From positions 1,116,001-1,180,000 of the forward strand of contig OZ251531.1 in NCBI GenBank assembly GCA_965243185.1: a stretch of 64,000 nucleotides of DNA. The letters are read 5' to 3'. Below, in pieces: positions 16,410 to 24,535 of this stretch. The translations under genes and the position numbers were made by a program. The DNA comes from CBDBCU01 sp965243185. GTDB taxonomy: Bacteria > Chloroflexota > Dehalococcoidia > Lucifugimonadales > UBA3495. How positions within the stretch are numbered: the first letter of the stretch is position 1; every line of letters starts with the position of its first letter. Below the pieces are notes generated by a model. The model was not told the origin of the DNA, made no database searches, and worked only from the letters and a program-made list of their open reading frames with translations.

Positions 16410-17867
16410 ATGAACGACAGCGAATTCATTGACCTCATCGACAATTTGCGCCGCCATCCTGCCGAGCTCGAATGGTTTGAGTTCAAGCGCAACTACTCAG
16501 ACCCGCAGCAGACGGGAGAATACCTCTCCGCCCTAGCTAATTCGGCTTGCTTGGCTGAGAAGCCGTATGGCTACCTGATATTCGGGATTGACGACGTGAC
16601 GCACGAGGTAGTTGGAACCTCTTTTGACCCTTATACCGTCAAGGGGGAAGGCAACCAAGACTTGCTGCTGTGGATAAACCGTCTTTTGAATCCCAACCCG
16701 GGTTGGCAACATCATACTGTAGCCCACCCTGCGGGTAGAGTTGTTCTATTTGAAATACCCGCGGCTCGCATCCAGCCCATCCAGTTCAAGGGCAAGGAGT
16801 TTATCCGCATCGGCTCCAGCAAAACCGAACTTCGACATCACCCCGAAAAAGAGAAGTTGTTGTGGCGTATTTTCGACCGGCAACCTTTCGAGACCGGGGT
16901 AGCCTCTGAACACCAAAGCGATGCCGACATTTTGAGTGTTCTACACTGGCCCGCCTATTTTGACTTGCTGAAAATTCCTTTGCCCCAAAATTACTCGGCA
17001 ATTCTGGCAGGTCTAGCCGCTGATAAGCTGATTGTGGTCAACGCGGCCGGCGGCTGGGATGTCACTAACTTGGGGGCTATCCTGTTTGCCCGGAATCTAG
17101 CAGATTTCCCCCGACTTCAGCGCAAGGCCGTGCGGGTAATTCAGTATAGCGGTGCCGGCCGCACGGAAACCTTGAAAGAACGCGAGGGAGTACGCGGGTA
17201 CGCGGTCGGCTTCGCAGGATTGATTAGCTATGTCACCGGGTTGTTGCCGGTGAACGAGGTCATCGGCCAAGCATTGCGCCAGACTGTTCCGATGTTCCCA
17301 TCCTTGGCGGTGCGTGAACTGGTGGCTAATGCCCTCATTCACCAGGATTTTCCCATAAATGGTACTGGGCCAATGGTGGAAATTTTTAACGACCGCATTG
17401 AAATCACCAGCCCGGGCGAGCCTCTGGTGGATACCAAGCGGTTTCTGGACAATCCGCCGCAATCCCGAAATGAAACTCTGGCCGCGCTGATGCGCCGCTT
17501 TGGTATCTGTGAGGAGCGGGGGACTGGAATTGACAAGGTAGTCGAGCAGATAGAGTTATTTCAACTGCCGGCACCGCTTTTCGAGGTTCCATCGGGATTT
17601 ACCCGGGCTACCCTGTTTTCGCACCGGCCTTTCAACCGGATGGACCGGGATGAGCGGGTGCGGGCTTGCTATTTGCACGCTTGCCTCAAGCGTGTAATGA
17701 GCGATTATCTGACCAACTCATCGTTGCGCGATCGGTTTGGTATTGAGCAACAAAACAGCGCAACGATTTCCCGTTGCATCCGGGAAGCGGTGGACTCCGG
17801 GCTGATTAAGCCTTTTGACGAGAACGCTCCGCGCCGGCTGATGAAGTACGTGCCTTTCTGGGCCTGA
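16410..17867 (+). CDS. AlbA_2 (Schlafen-like) ATP-binding/regulatory protein
   Basis: 485 residues. An AlbA_2/Schlafen-like DNA-binding domain spans about 15-140, with EWFEFKRNY, GYLIFGIDD and FIRIGSSKTELRHHPE. A HATPase_c_4 segment at about 290-400 has ELVANALIHQDFPI, DRIEITSPGEP and RRFGICEERGTGIDKVV. The C-terminal part resembles a winged helix. Such proteins are annotated as putative transcriptional regulators and often occur in defence islands. The base composition is lower in GC and less skewed than its neighbours. Its place immediately behind tRNA-Pro fits insertion by transfer; both points are inference. Confidence 0.87.
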   Translation: MNDSEFIDLIDNLRRHPAELEWFEFKRNYSDPQQTGEYLSALANSACLAEKPYGYLIFGIDDVTHEVVGTSFDPYTVKGEGNQDLLLWINRLLNPNPGWQHHTVAHPAGRVVLFEIPAARIQPIQFKGKEFIRIGSSKTELRHHPEKEKLLWRIFDRQPFETGVASEHQSDADILSVLHWPAYFDLLKIPLPQNYSAILAGLAADKLIVVNAAGGWDVTNLGAILFARNLADFPRLQRKAVRVIQYSGAGRTETLKEREGVRGYAVGFAGLISYVTGLLPVNEVIGQALRQTVPMFPSLAVRELVANALIHQDFPINGTGPMVEIFNDRIEITSPGEPLVDTKRFLDNPPQSRNETLAALMRRFGICEERGTGIDKVVEQIELFQLPAPLFEVPSGFTRATLFSHRPFNRMDRDERVRACYLHACLKRVMSDYLTNSSLRDRFGIEQQNSATISRCIREAVDSGLIKPFDENAPRRLMKYVPFWA

Positions 17868-17970
17868 TTTTATTTGATGGGCATTTGACAAATTAAATAA
17901 AATACCCCCGTTTTCGCGCCATAAATCCGCAACTTTGTATCTAGCAGCGGAACTCTTTTTATTTGATGGG
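17868..17970. repeat. Pair of 14-base direct repeats after AlbA_2 gene
   Basis: TTTTATTTGATGGG occurs at 17868-17881 and again at 17957-17970, in a locally AT-rich stretch just behind the AlbA_2 stop. The first copy begins in the stop region of the gene. The repeats could mark an insertion junction or operator; nothing else is visible here. Confidence 0.6.
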
Positions 17971-18081
17971 TAATTGATGAATCCTTCTAAAACGACATTT
18001 GCCTTTTCCCGCCCCATCCCCTAAACTATCCCCAAAACCGACCCGCCGCCCCGGCCAGCCCCATCGCCCGGAGGTTCCGTT

Positions 18082-19134
18082 ATGCCCGTCTTTCCCCACG
18101 ACTACCTGCATCGCGTCGCCTGTCACATCTACCTCGCTAAGGGAACGCCGCCCGACGAAGCCGAAATCGTCGCCGCCCATCAGGTCAAATCCAACCTCGT
18201 CGGCCACGACTCCCACGGCATCATCCAACTGACCGAGTATTGCAGCCGCATCGACCGCGGCCACATCGTCCCCGGAGCGCCCTTCGTAGTCGAGCGGGAA
18301 ACGCCCAACACCGCTGTCATCAACGGCAACTGGGGTTTCGGCTTCGTCCAGACCGAAAAAGCGATGCGGATGGCGATTGACAAGGCCCAAGCCCACGGCG
18401 TCGCCGCCCTCACCGTCCACCACCAGAGCCATGTCGGGCGGGTTGGCGACTACCCCACTATGGCATTGAACGAAGGGATGATTGGCTTGGTCACTGCCGA
18501 CTCCGGTGCCGGCCCCAAAAACGCCGCTCCCTTCGGCGGCCGCGCCCGCCGCCTCGGCACCAACCCCATCTGCATCGGCGTCCCCAGCGACCTCGAGGGG
18601 CCGGTACTGCTGGACATGGCGACCAGCGCGGTAGCTATGGGCAAAATCAACCTCCAGCGCAGCCGCGGCGAACCGGTGCCGCTGGGCTGGATTGTGGACA
18701 AAGACGGCAATCCCACCACCGACCCCAACGACTACTTCGCCGGCGGCGCCATCCTGCCGGTGGGCGCCGACCAGGGGCATAAGGGCTATGGCTTGTCCTT
18801 TATGGTGGAAATGTTTTCCGGCCTTCTGACCGGCTTGGGCTTTGGCATCGACCCCCAAGCCCGCCACAACGATGGCGTATTCATATCCGTCTATAATGTG
18901 GAACACTTCCGCCCCCTTGACGACTTCAAGCGGGAGATGCGCGAGTTCGTCGAGTTCATCAAAACTTCCCCGCCGGCCGCCGGCTTCACCGAAGTGTTCT
19001 ACCCCGGCGAAATTGAACACCGCACCGAACAGCAGCGCCGCGCCGAGGGCATCTACATCGAGGACGAAACCTGGCGCCGCATCACCGCCCTGATGCAGGA
19101 ACTGGGCGTAGCGGACACGGTAGGAACGCCCTAG
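18082..19134 (+). CDS. Ldh2-family malate/L-lactate/ureidoglycolate dehydrogenase
   Basis: 350 residues, normal length. GGAGGTTCCGTT precedes the ATG. Typical Ldh_2 segments are SNLVGHDSHGI near the N terminus, SHVGRVGDYPTMA, GRARRLGTNPICIGVP and DQGHKGYGLSFMVEM. The family oxidises 2-hydroxy acids with NAD(P)+ using a fold distinct from classical lactate/malate dehydrogenases. The exact substrate (malate, sulfolactate, ureidoglycolate or other) cannot be told. No pathway partner is adjacent. The lar genes for the nickel-pincer cofactor are 37 kb away, so a link to lactate is speculative. Confidence 0.92.
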   Translation: MPVFPHDYLHRVACHIYLAKGTPPDEAEIVAAHQVKSNLVGHDSHGIIQLTEYCSRIDRGHIVPGAPFVVERETPNTAVINGNWGFGFVQTEKAMRMAIDKAQAHGVAALTVHHQSHVGRVGDYPTMALNEGMIGLVTADSGAGPKNAAPFGGRARRLGTNPICIGVPSDLEGPVLLDMATSAVAMGKINLQRSRGEPVPLGWIVDKDGNPTTDPNDYFAGGAILPVGADQGHKGYGLSFMVEMFSGLLTGLGFGIDPQARHNDGVFISVYNVEHFRPLDDFKREMREFVEFIKTSPPAAGFTEVFYPGEIEHRTEQQRRAEGIYIEDETWRRITALMQELGVADTVGTP

Positions 19135-19142
19135 CGAGGCGC

Positions 19143-19171
19143 GGTTAAGGCGTCAAACCCGGCCCTTAACC
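19143..19171 (+). terminator. Hairpin after Ldh2 gene
   Basis: GGTTAAGG 19143-19150 pairs with CCTTAACC 19164-19171 just beyond the stop. No strong U-tract follows. Confidence 0.45.
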
Positions 19172-19246
19172 GGGCGTTGCGATGACCGCCCCATATTAAG
19201 ACTGGATCGCAGCGGGAATGTGTTATTCTCTCCCCATCACAAATTG

Positions 19247-19606
19247 CTAGGGGGTAGGTCTATGGTCAATCTGAGGATGTGGCTCCACTATATGCTCGGA
19301 CGCCTTTTCCCCGGTGTGGTAGAGAGGAACCTGAGGAAGTCCCGGCGAGGGTTTTAGCCCAGAGTACGTGCACCGTACTCCCAATGCGGTGGAGGGGGCA
19401 TACCCCATCTCCCGCAACTTCCCGAAAACCGGTATTGCCGCTATTTTCTCGTCAGCCAAATCCGCCCAACTGCCGCCCGGCCGCAGGTCCACCAACGCCA
19501 GCAGCGTTAAAGCCGACCGTTCATTTTGTTGACGCCGAGGCAGCCCCAACTCCCGGATAATTGCCAACGCCTCAGCAACTTTCTGCGAACCGCCAGCCCT
19601 TGTCAT
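19247..19606 (-). pseudogene. Truncated BsuBI/PstI-type restriction endonuclease
   Basis: 119 residues. The first 75 or so match the helix-turn-helix N terminus of BsuBI/PstI enzymes: ALAIIRELGLPRRQQNERSA, LLALVDLRPGGSWADL and FGKLREMGYAP. Full-length family members are about 310-330 residues with a C-terminal nuclease domain. Here the frame runs into an unrelated Pro/His-rich tail and stops, so the catalytic part is missing. It overlaps the methylase stop by ATGA, as expected for an original modification-restriction operon. I take it as a decayed nuclease; a residual regulatory role of the HTH part is possible. Confidence 0.75.
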
Positions 19607-21102
19607 AGCCCCAACTCCCGGTCAATTATGGCGTCGGTTTCTTGTTGGGAATGGATGACGCCGCCGGCTCGCCGTCCGATACGCGTCAAGGCCGCCGGTT
19701 CCGGGTAAGGCAACATCCGCAAATCGGTAGCATTCACCTGGGTATGGCCGTTGAATTGGCGAAAGTAGCGATCCACGACGCTGCTGTTCAGATAGACGCT
19801 CAACCCCACCGCCAGCTCCGGGTCGAAACCCTGCCGGTCGGCGTGGAATACATTGAGATGATTCTCAAACCCCACCAGCGGGCCGGGCAAGCTCCCGTCA
19901 TACACGGCCGCCCTGATGCGCCGCCGTTCCTCTTTAGCGCTGAACCGTCGGACTGCTACGAAGTGTCCCCGGTTATCCCACAGCCAGCGGCGGGTCGCCG
20001 GGGCAACTTGAATGGCATTAGGCTTTTTCATTTGACGCGGCCATTCCAGCCTTCCCCCGGCAAAATGGGCGGGATACAACAGCGGAGCCGTCCCATCCGT
20101 CGGTTGGGCCGACCAGTAATCCCGCAGTCGAAAGTCCACCACCGGCCCGGTGGAAACCGCCAATCCCAAATCGGGCAGAACCGCCGGCAATCGGGGCTTA
20201 ATATCGGCAATTTCCCCGGCGCAGTCCGGGGACGGAATGTGAATAAACAGCTCCGGGTCATCCGGATGGATGACAGCAGAGCCGGAAAAGGTCTGCTCCC
20301 ACCAGCCCGGCGCAATGCCTTGCTCCGACAGCAACTCCGGGCCGGCGCCGTCGCTGGCGGTAATCTTTACCCGTTCCGGTTTGCCCCCTTTGACCGCGTG
20401 GATGATGATGTTTTCCTGCAATACGCCGTCATCGCTGAAAAGGGAATCTCGCCGCTTGAACAGGTGAATGCGCCGCAGTCCCATCATCGCCAAAAACTGC
20501 CGGCGGAACGGCTGAAAATAAGGGCCGTTGCAGAACGACCGGGGGACAATAGCCGCCATCTCTCCGCCGGGCCGCAGCCGCTGCGCCGCCAGAAACATAA
20601 AGCCGGCGTAAAGATTGGAAGTTTCCAACCCGGCCCGGCGCAAAGCGCGGCGTTGTTCCGAATCGGCGCGGATTTTGCGATAAGGGGGATTCATCAGGAC
20701 ATGGGTAAAGCCATCCCCGCAATCTCCGCCAGTGACAAAATCGTCCGACAGTATGGAACTGTCGGCGGGAATACCGGCGGATTCCAGCAGCGACTGCACC
20801 GCCGGCAAAGTGTAGCTCAGCCCTTCCCGCAAAGCCGGGGAAATCTCGGGACAGACCAGCCGCAACTCCGCCGGCTTGACCGCGGCGGCGCAAACCCGTT
20901 CCACCAAAGCCGCGGTCAACGCTCCCGTCCCGGCGCCCGGGTCTAAAACCCGCATAGCATTCGACCGGTAGGACAGCAGACTTGCCATAAACCGGCCCAA
21001 TGGCGGCGGGGTCAAATACTGCCCCAAGGCCGCCCGCTGGCCGGCGTCGACGCCGGCCAATGCCAATCGCCCGTAAAAATCGGCGGTTTCAGCCAGGTTC
21101 AT
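19603..21102 (-). CDS. N6-adenine DNA methyltransferase, BsuBI/PstI type
   Basis: 499 residues from the ATG at 21102 (AAAAGGAAACCGGG upstream; a longer frame to 21177 lacks such a site). Motif I, VLDPGAGTGALTAALVERV, is near residue 55 and catalytic motif IV, VLMNPPYRK, near 137. The later layout, including AAIVPRSFCNGPYFQPFR and NSSVVDRYFRQFNGHTQVN, is that of gamma-class enzymes such as M.BsuBI/M.PstI. PstI-like enzymes recognise CTGCAG, but the target here cannot be predicted. With its nuclease truncated, it probably acts as an orphan methylase. Confidence 0.9.
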   Translation of the reverse strand: MNLAETADFYGRLALAGVDAGQRAALGQYLTPPPLGRFMASLLSYRSNAMRVLDPGAGTGALTAALVERVCAAAVKPAELRLVCPEISPALREGLSYTLPAVQSLLESAGIPADSSILSDDFVTGGDCGDGFTHVLMNPPYRKIRADSEQRRALRRAGLETSNLYAGFMFLAAQRLRPGGEMAAIVPRSFCNGPYFQPFRRQFLAMMGLRRIHLFKRRDSLFSDDGVLQENIIIHAVKGGKPERVKITASDGAGPELLSEQGIAPGWWEQTFSGSAVIHPDDPELFIHIPSPDCAGEIADIKPRLPAVLPDLGLAVSTGPVVDFRLRDYWSAQPTDGTAPLLYPAHFAGGRLEWPRQMKKPNAIQVAPATRRWLWDNRGHFVAVRRFSAKEERRRIRAAVYDGSLPGPLVGFENHLNVFHADRQGFDPELAVGLSVYLNSSVVDRYFRQFNGHTQVNATDLRMLPYPEPAALTRIGRRAGGVIHSQQETDAIIDRELGL

Positions 21103-21289
21103 CCCGGTTTCCTTTTGCCGCCCCGGCAGCCGACGGGCCCGGGCGGGGATTACGGCTATTCTATAGCTTATCACCACCGCGTCAAGGGCAATTTCCCGCC
21201 CCGCCCTATCCCCGTCCTCAAAACCCCGCTATAATGTCCTGCGTCAAGCCCGCCCATCTCACAAAACCCCGTCGAGGTGCCACTCCCCT

Positions 21290-22504
21290 ATGTCCACTAT
21301 CCCCCAACCCGCAATAACCCTCCCCGACTCCCGCGGCCGCTTCGGCGACTTCGGCGGTCAGTTCGTTCCCGAAACCCTGATGGCCGCCCTCGCGGAACTG
21401 GAAACCGCTTATAACCAAGTCAAAGCCGACCTCGCCTTTCAGCAGGAACTAACCCGGCTGCTGACCCACTACACCGGCCGGCCCACGCCCCTTTACTACG
21501 CCGCCAACCTCACCCGCCACTGCGGCGGCGCCAAAATCTACCTGAAACGCGAGGATTTAGCCCATACCGGCGCCCACAAAATCAACAACGCCCTGGGGCA
21601 GGCGTTGCTGGCTAAATATATGGGCAAAGCGCGCATCATCGCCGAAACCGGCGCCGGGCAGCACGGCGTCGCCACCGCCACCGTCTGCGCTATGCTCGGC
21701 CTCCAATGCCTCGTCTATATGGGCGCGGCCGACATCCAACGCCAAGCCCTCAATGTCTATCGGATGCGCCTCCTCAACGCCGAAGTTGTGCCGGTCGCCG
21801 CCGGCACCCGCACCCTCAAAGACGCCATCAACGAAGCCATCCGCGACTGGGTCACCAATGTCGCAACCACCCACTACCTCATCGGCAGCGCCGTGGGGCC
21901 GCATCCATATCCGCTGCTGGTGCGCGACTTCCAATCCATCATCGGCCGCGAAGCCCGGGCGCAAATCCTCCAAGCCGAAAGCCGTCTCCCCGACTATGTA
22001 ATCGCCTGTGTCGGCGGCGGCAGCAATGCCATCGGCGCTTTTTACGAGTTTATCGGCGATGCGACCGTCCGCCTCCTTGGCGTCGAAGCCGGCGGCGATG
22101 GTATCGACACCAACCGCCACTCCGCTACCCTCACCGCCGGCCGTCCCGGCGTCCTCCACGGCGCAATGTCCTATCTACTCCAGGACCAGCACGGCCAAGT
22201 GCGGGAAACCCACAGCATCTCCGCCGGCCTCGACTATCCCGGCGTCGGCCCCGAACACAGCTACCTCAAGGAAATCGCCCGGGCCGAATATGTCGCCGCC
22301 ACCGACCAGCAGGCATTAGAAGGCTTTCACCTCCTTTCCCGCACCGAAGGCATCCTCCCGGCCCTCGAGCCGGCCCACGCTATCCATCACGCCGCCCAAC
22401 TAGCCAAAACCCTCCCCCCGGAACAAATCATCCTCCTCTGCCTCAGCGGCCGCGGCGACAAAGATGTCCCCACCGTAGCCGCCACCGCCGGCATTGAAAT
22501 TTAA
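21290..22504 (+). CDS. trpB: Tryptophan synthase beta chain
   Basis: 404 residues, standard for TrpB1. It contains RFGDFGGQFVPETLM, the PLP-lysine motif KREDLAHTGAHKINN, GAGQHGVATATV, and the phosphate-binding CVGGGSNAIG. It condenses indole with serine to make tryptophan. No trpA or other trp gene adjoins, so the pathway genes are dispersed or this copy salvages indole. A TATAAT box lies about 55 bases upstream of the start, without a clear -35. Confidence 0.96.
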   Translation: MSTIPQPAITLPDSRGRFGDFGGQFVPETLMAALAELETAYNQVKADLAFQQELTRLLTHYTGRPTPLYYAANLTRHCGGAKIYLKREDLAHTGAHKINNALGQALLAKYMGKARIIAETGAGQHGVATATVCAMLGLQCLVYMGAADIQRQALNVYRMRLLNAEVVPVAAGTRTLKDAINEAIRDWVTNVATTHYLIGSAVGPHPYPLLVRDFQSIIGREARAQILQAESRLPDYVIACVGGGSNAIGAFYEFIGDATVRLLGVEAGGDGIDTNRHSATLTAGRPGVLHGAMSYLLQDQHGQVRETHSISAGLDYPGVGPEHSYLKEIARAEYVAATDQQALEGFHLLSRTEGILPALEPAHAIHHAAQLAKTLPPEQIILLCLSGRGDKDVPTVAATAGIEI

Positions 22505-22646
22505 ATAGTAGGTTAGCTATGCCTGGCATCTGGACTAACCCCGGCGACGGTTGGCAGTTGGCAAGCCGCAACGGTTTCAGGATAAAGCCACACTGCGCCG
22601 TCTGCTACACCAGAACCCGCCCATCTTTTGCCATAAACCTAACCCC

Positions 22647-23831
22647 CTACCACACTATCAAGTTCCAGCAATTGCCGTCCGGCTGGCAAGCCAACTGGCG
22701 GGTTTGCCGGTTAAGGATGACCTCCATCGGCTCTTTTACCAGTATCCAGTAGCACTCCCCAGCAATGAGATACGACAAGGTGTTGACCTCGGGAATTTCC
22801 GGGTCATAGAAAGTCCACGACTCTATATCTGGGATGAAGTGGAAAGCGCGGACGAAGTTATCCCCCAAGTTCTCCAAAGCATACATAACTGGAGTCGCTG
22901 GATCCCAGTAGATGGGGGGTATTAAAACGATGGTCGTGGCTGTGATGTCGTTCATTTGCACCAGCAGAACATGGCGTCCATCATCCAGTCCCGGAATGAT
23001 AATATCCAGCCGAAAATTCCCTTGGGCGTCGGCGAACGCCGGGCCATCCGGGGTTACATCTACCGATCCGACTCGAACTCTTTGTACCGGGGAATTAGGC
23101 AGGAAACCATGCCCGGCTACGGTTACAGTACTCCCCGGAGAAACGAAATTTTCGGAAGTGTTTATACCTGCCGTAGTGGAAAAGGTTGGCGTGATAACCG
23201 TTGCTACCGACTCTCCGGTATAGGTTTCCCAGTAATCGCCCCGGTCATAGCGCAGGACTATCCGCCACCGATAATCGTCAGGATAAGCCGGGTTTAACAT
23301 TCCTGCTGACGCCGGGATATCGAATTGTAAGGATACTGGAGCGTTCTTGCCCGACGGAACCAAGTCGTTAAGCTCGTCCCCGACAAACCCGACAGTTACC
23401 CCTGTTCCTTCCGTCCGGAAAGAGCAAGCCCTTTTAGCAAAAGCGTCAGCAGCGTCCCAAGATTTACCGTCCCCGGTTGCCATCAAGGTAATCCCGGCTT
23501 GCTCCGGGTGTTCCATATAAAACCAGTCGTCCCACAGCAAACCGATTTCCGCCGGCCGGGCCGCCTCAACCCCGTTGCCAATGCTATGGGCTGCACTTTC
23601 CGCGTTAAGGCACAGCTGAAACCGAATGGTATGCCTCGACCCTTCGCCGGCCAGGTTGTTGCTGGAAGTGACTTTAACGCTGCCCGGCACAACGCCGGCG
23701 TACCGGCACTCCGCCCCCTGCGCCCCCGCCATCCCCGTTGGCACCAGCAGCAGCGCCGCCGCGGCCGCAACGGCAACGACTACCGCCACCAGCCCCAAGC
23801 CAAACCAACCGCCAAACCCCTTTGCTGCCAT
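22647..23831 (-). CDS. Secreted surface protein with conserved C-terminal domain (smaller)
   Basis: 394 residues from the ATG at 23831. A hydrophobic N-terminal segment (GLVAVVVAVAAAAALLLV) ending at ...AGAQG is a signal peptide. The body looks beta-rich, with an IPT/TIG-like segment SPGSTVTVAGHGFLPNSPVQRVRVGSVDVTP. The last 70 residues (LGDNFVRAF..., SWTFYDPE, CYWILV, EVILNRQTR and the terminal CWNLIVW) closely match the end of the 983-residue protein at 28406-31357. The shared domain contains conserved Trp and Cys and sits at the extreme C terminus, so it may anchor or sort the protein at the cell surface. That is inference; I know no named family. Confidence 0.82.
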   Translation of the reverse strand: MAAKGFGGWFGLGLVAVVVAVAAAAALLLVPTGMAGAQGAECRYAGVVPGSVKVTSSNNLAGEGSRHTIRFQLCLNAESAAHSIGNGVEAARPAEIGLLWDDWFYMEHPEQAGITLMATGDGKSWDAADAFAKRACSFRTEGTGVTVGFVGDELNDLVPSGKNAPVSLQFDIPASAGMLNPAYPDDYRWRIVLRYDRGDYWETYTGESVATVITPTFSTTAGINTSENFVSPGSTVTVAGHGFLPNSPVQRVRVGSVDVTPDGPAFADAQGNFRLDIIIPGLDDGRHVLLVQMNDITATTIVLIPPIYWDPATPVMYALENLGDNFVRAFHFIPDIESWTFYDPEIPEVNTLSYLIAGECYWILVKEPMEVILNRQTRQLACQPDGNCWNLIVW

Positions 23832-23950
23832 ACCATCGCCCTCTCTTTCCCGCAACAAACTGCCGGTAATTTTACCCTTATCCTAAAGGTCAACTATTAC
23901 CGCAGCGTTACCGGATAGCGCAACAACCGGCTGCCCGGCCGCCGCGCCCC

Positions 23951-23979
23951 TTGCCACAACTTGACGCCGCAACTATAAT
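23951..23979 (+). promoter_or_regulatory. Promoter upstream of 24033 gene
   Basis: TTGCCA 23951-23956, a 17-base spacer and a perfect TATAAT at 23974-23979 lie about 50 bases before the gene starting at 24033. Confidence 0.6.
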
Positions 23980-24032
23980 GATGCCAAAAGCCCCGGCGTG
24001 CGGGGCAAGCCTCGCCGCCCGAACAGGAGCTT

Positions 24033-24455
24033 ATGCTGAACCAGCAACTTACTCCCCTCCCGCCCTTGGCCGAACCCTTGCTGCTGTACGGCCGGCTGCA
24101 AGCCGTGGACGAAACCCGGCAGACGGCCCAGCTGCACAATTACGGCGGCGAAACGGTCAACTTGGAGTTCGTAGCCGGTATGGATGCCGCAATGCTCAAC
24201 CTAGCAAATCAGTATGTCAAAGTCGCCGGGTATGGCCGGTTTGAGAACCCGGATACTTGGCCGACGATTTATGTCGAGCAGGTCACCGCGGTCAACCGCC
24301 CGGGTCAGCCCTTTGACTTGACCGAATTCCTGAACCGCCCCAACCCCAAGCTCTTTGACCCGGACCAAGTGGTCGCCGTCAGCGAACCCTTCGACGTAGC
24401 TGACTTCAACCGGGTCATTCGCAAAGGCCGCGATGTTGGACGCGCTAAGGTATAA
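24033..24455 (+). CDS. Small protein of unknown function
   Basis: 140 residues; CAGGAGCTT precedes the ATG and a good promoter lies upstream. The middle, LYGRLQAVDETRQTAQLHNYGGETVNLEFVAG split over two strands, reads like a small beta-barrel of the kind seen in antitoxin-like proteins. The C-terminal third (KLFDPDQVVAVSEPFDV, FNRVIRKGRDV) is charged. I do not recognise a named family. No toxin-like partner follows; the next gene is penicillin acylase after 80 bases. Confidence 0.7.
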   Translation: MLNQQLTPLPPLAEPLLLYGRLQAVDETRQTAQLHNYGGETVNLEFVAGMDAAMLNLANQYVKVAGYGRFENPDTWPTIYVEQVTAVNRPGQPFDLTEFLNRPNPKLFDPDQVVAVSEPFDVADFNRVIRKGRDVGRAKV

Positions 24456-24535
24456 ATCCGCAATAACAATTCCCTACCCGTTAGGTACTATTGAAATTGT
24501 CTTATCCGCTCTCCACTTCCCCGGAGGCCGCTCCT

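Noticed and set aside
19247..19400. Possible RNase P-like RNA because of GAGGAAGTCC
   Set aside because: The rest of the RNase P core is absent, and the stretch is the 3' end of the truncated nuclease frame.
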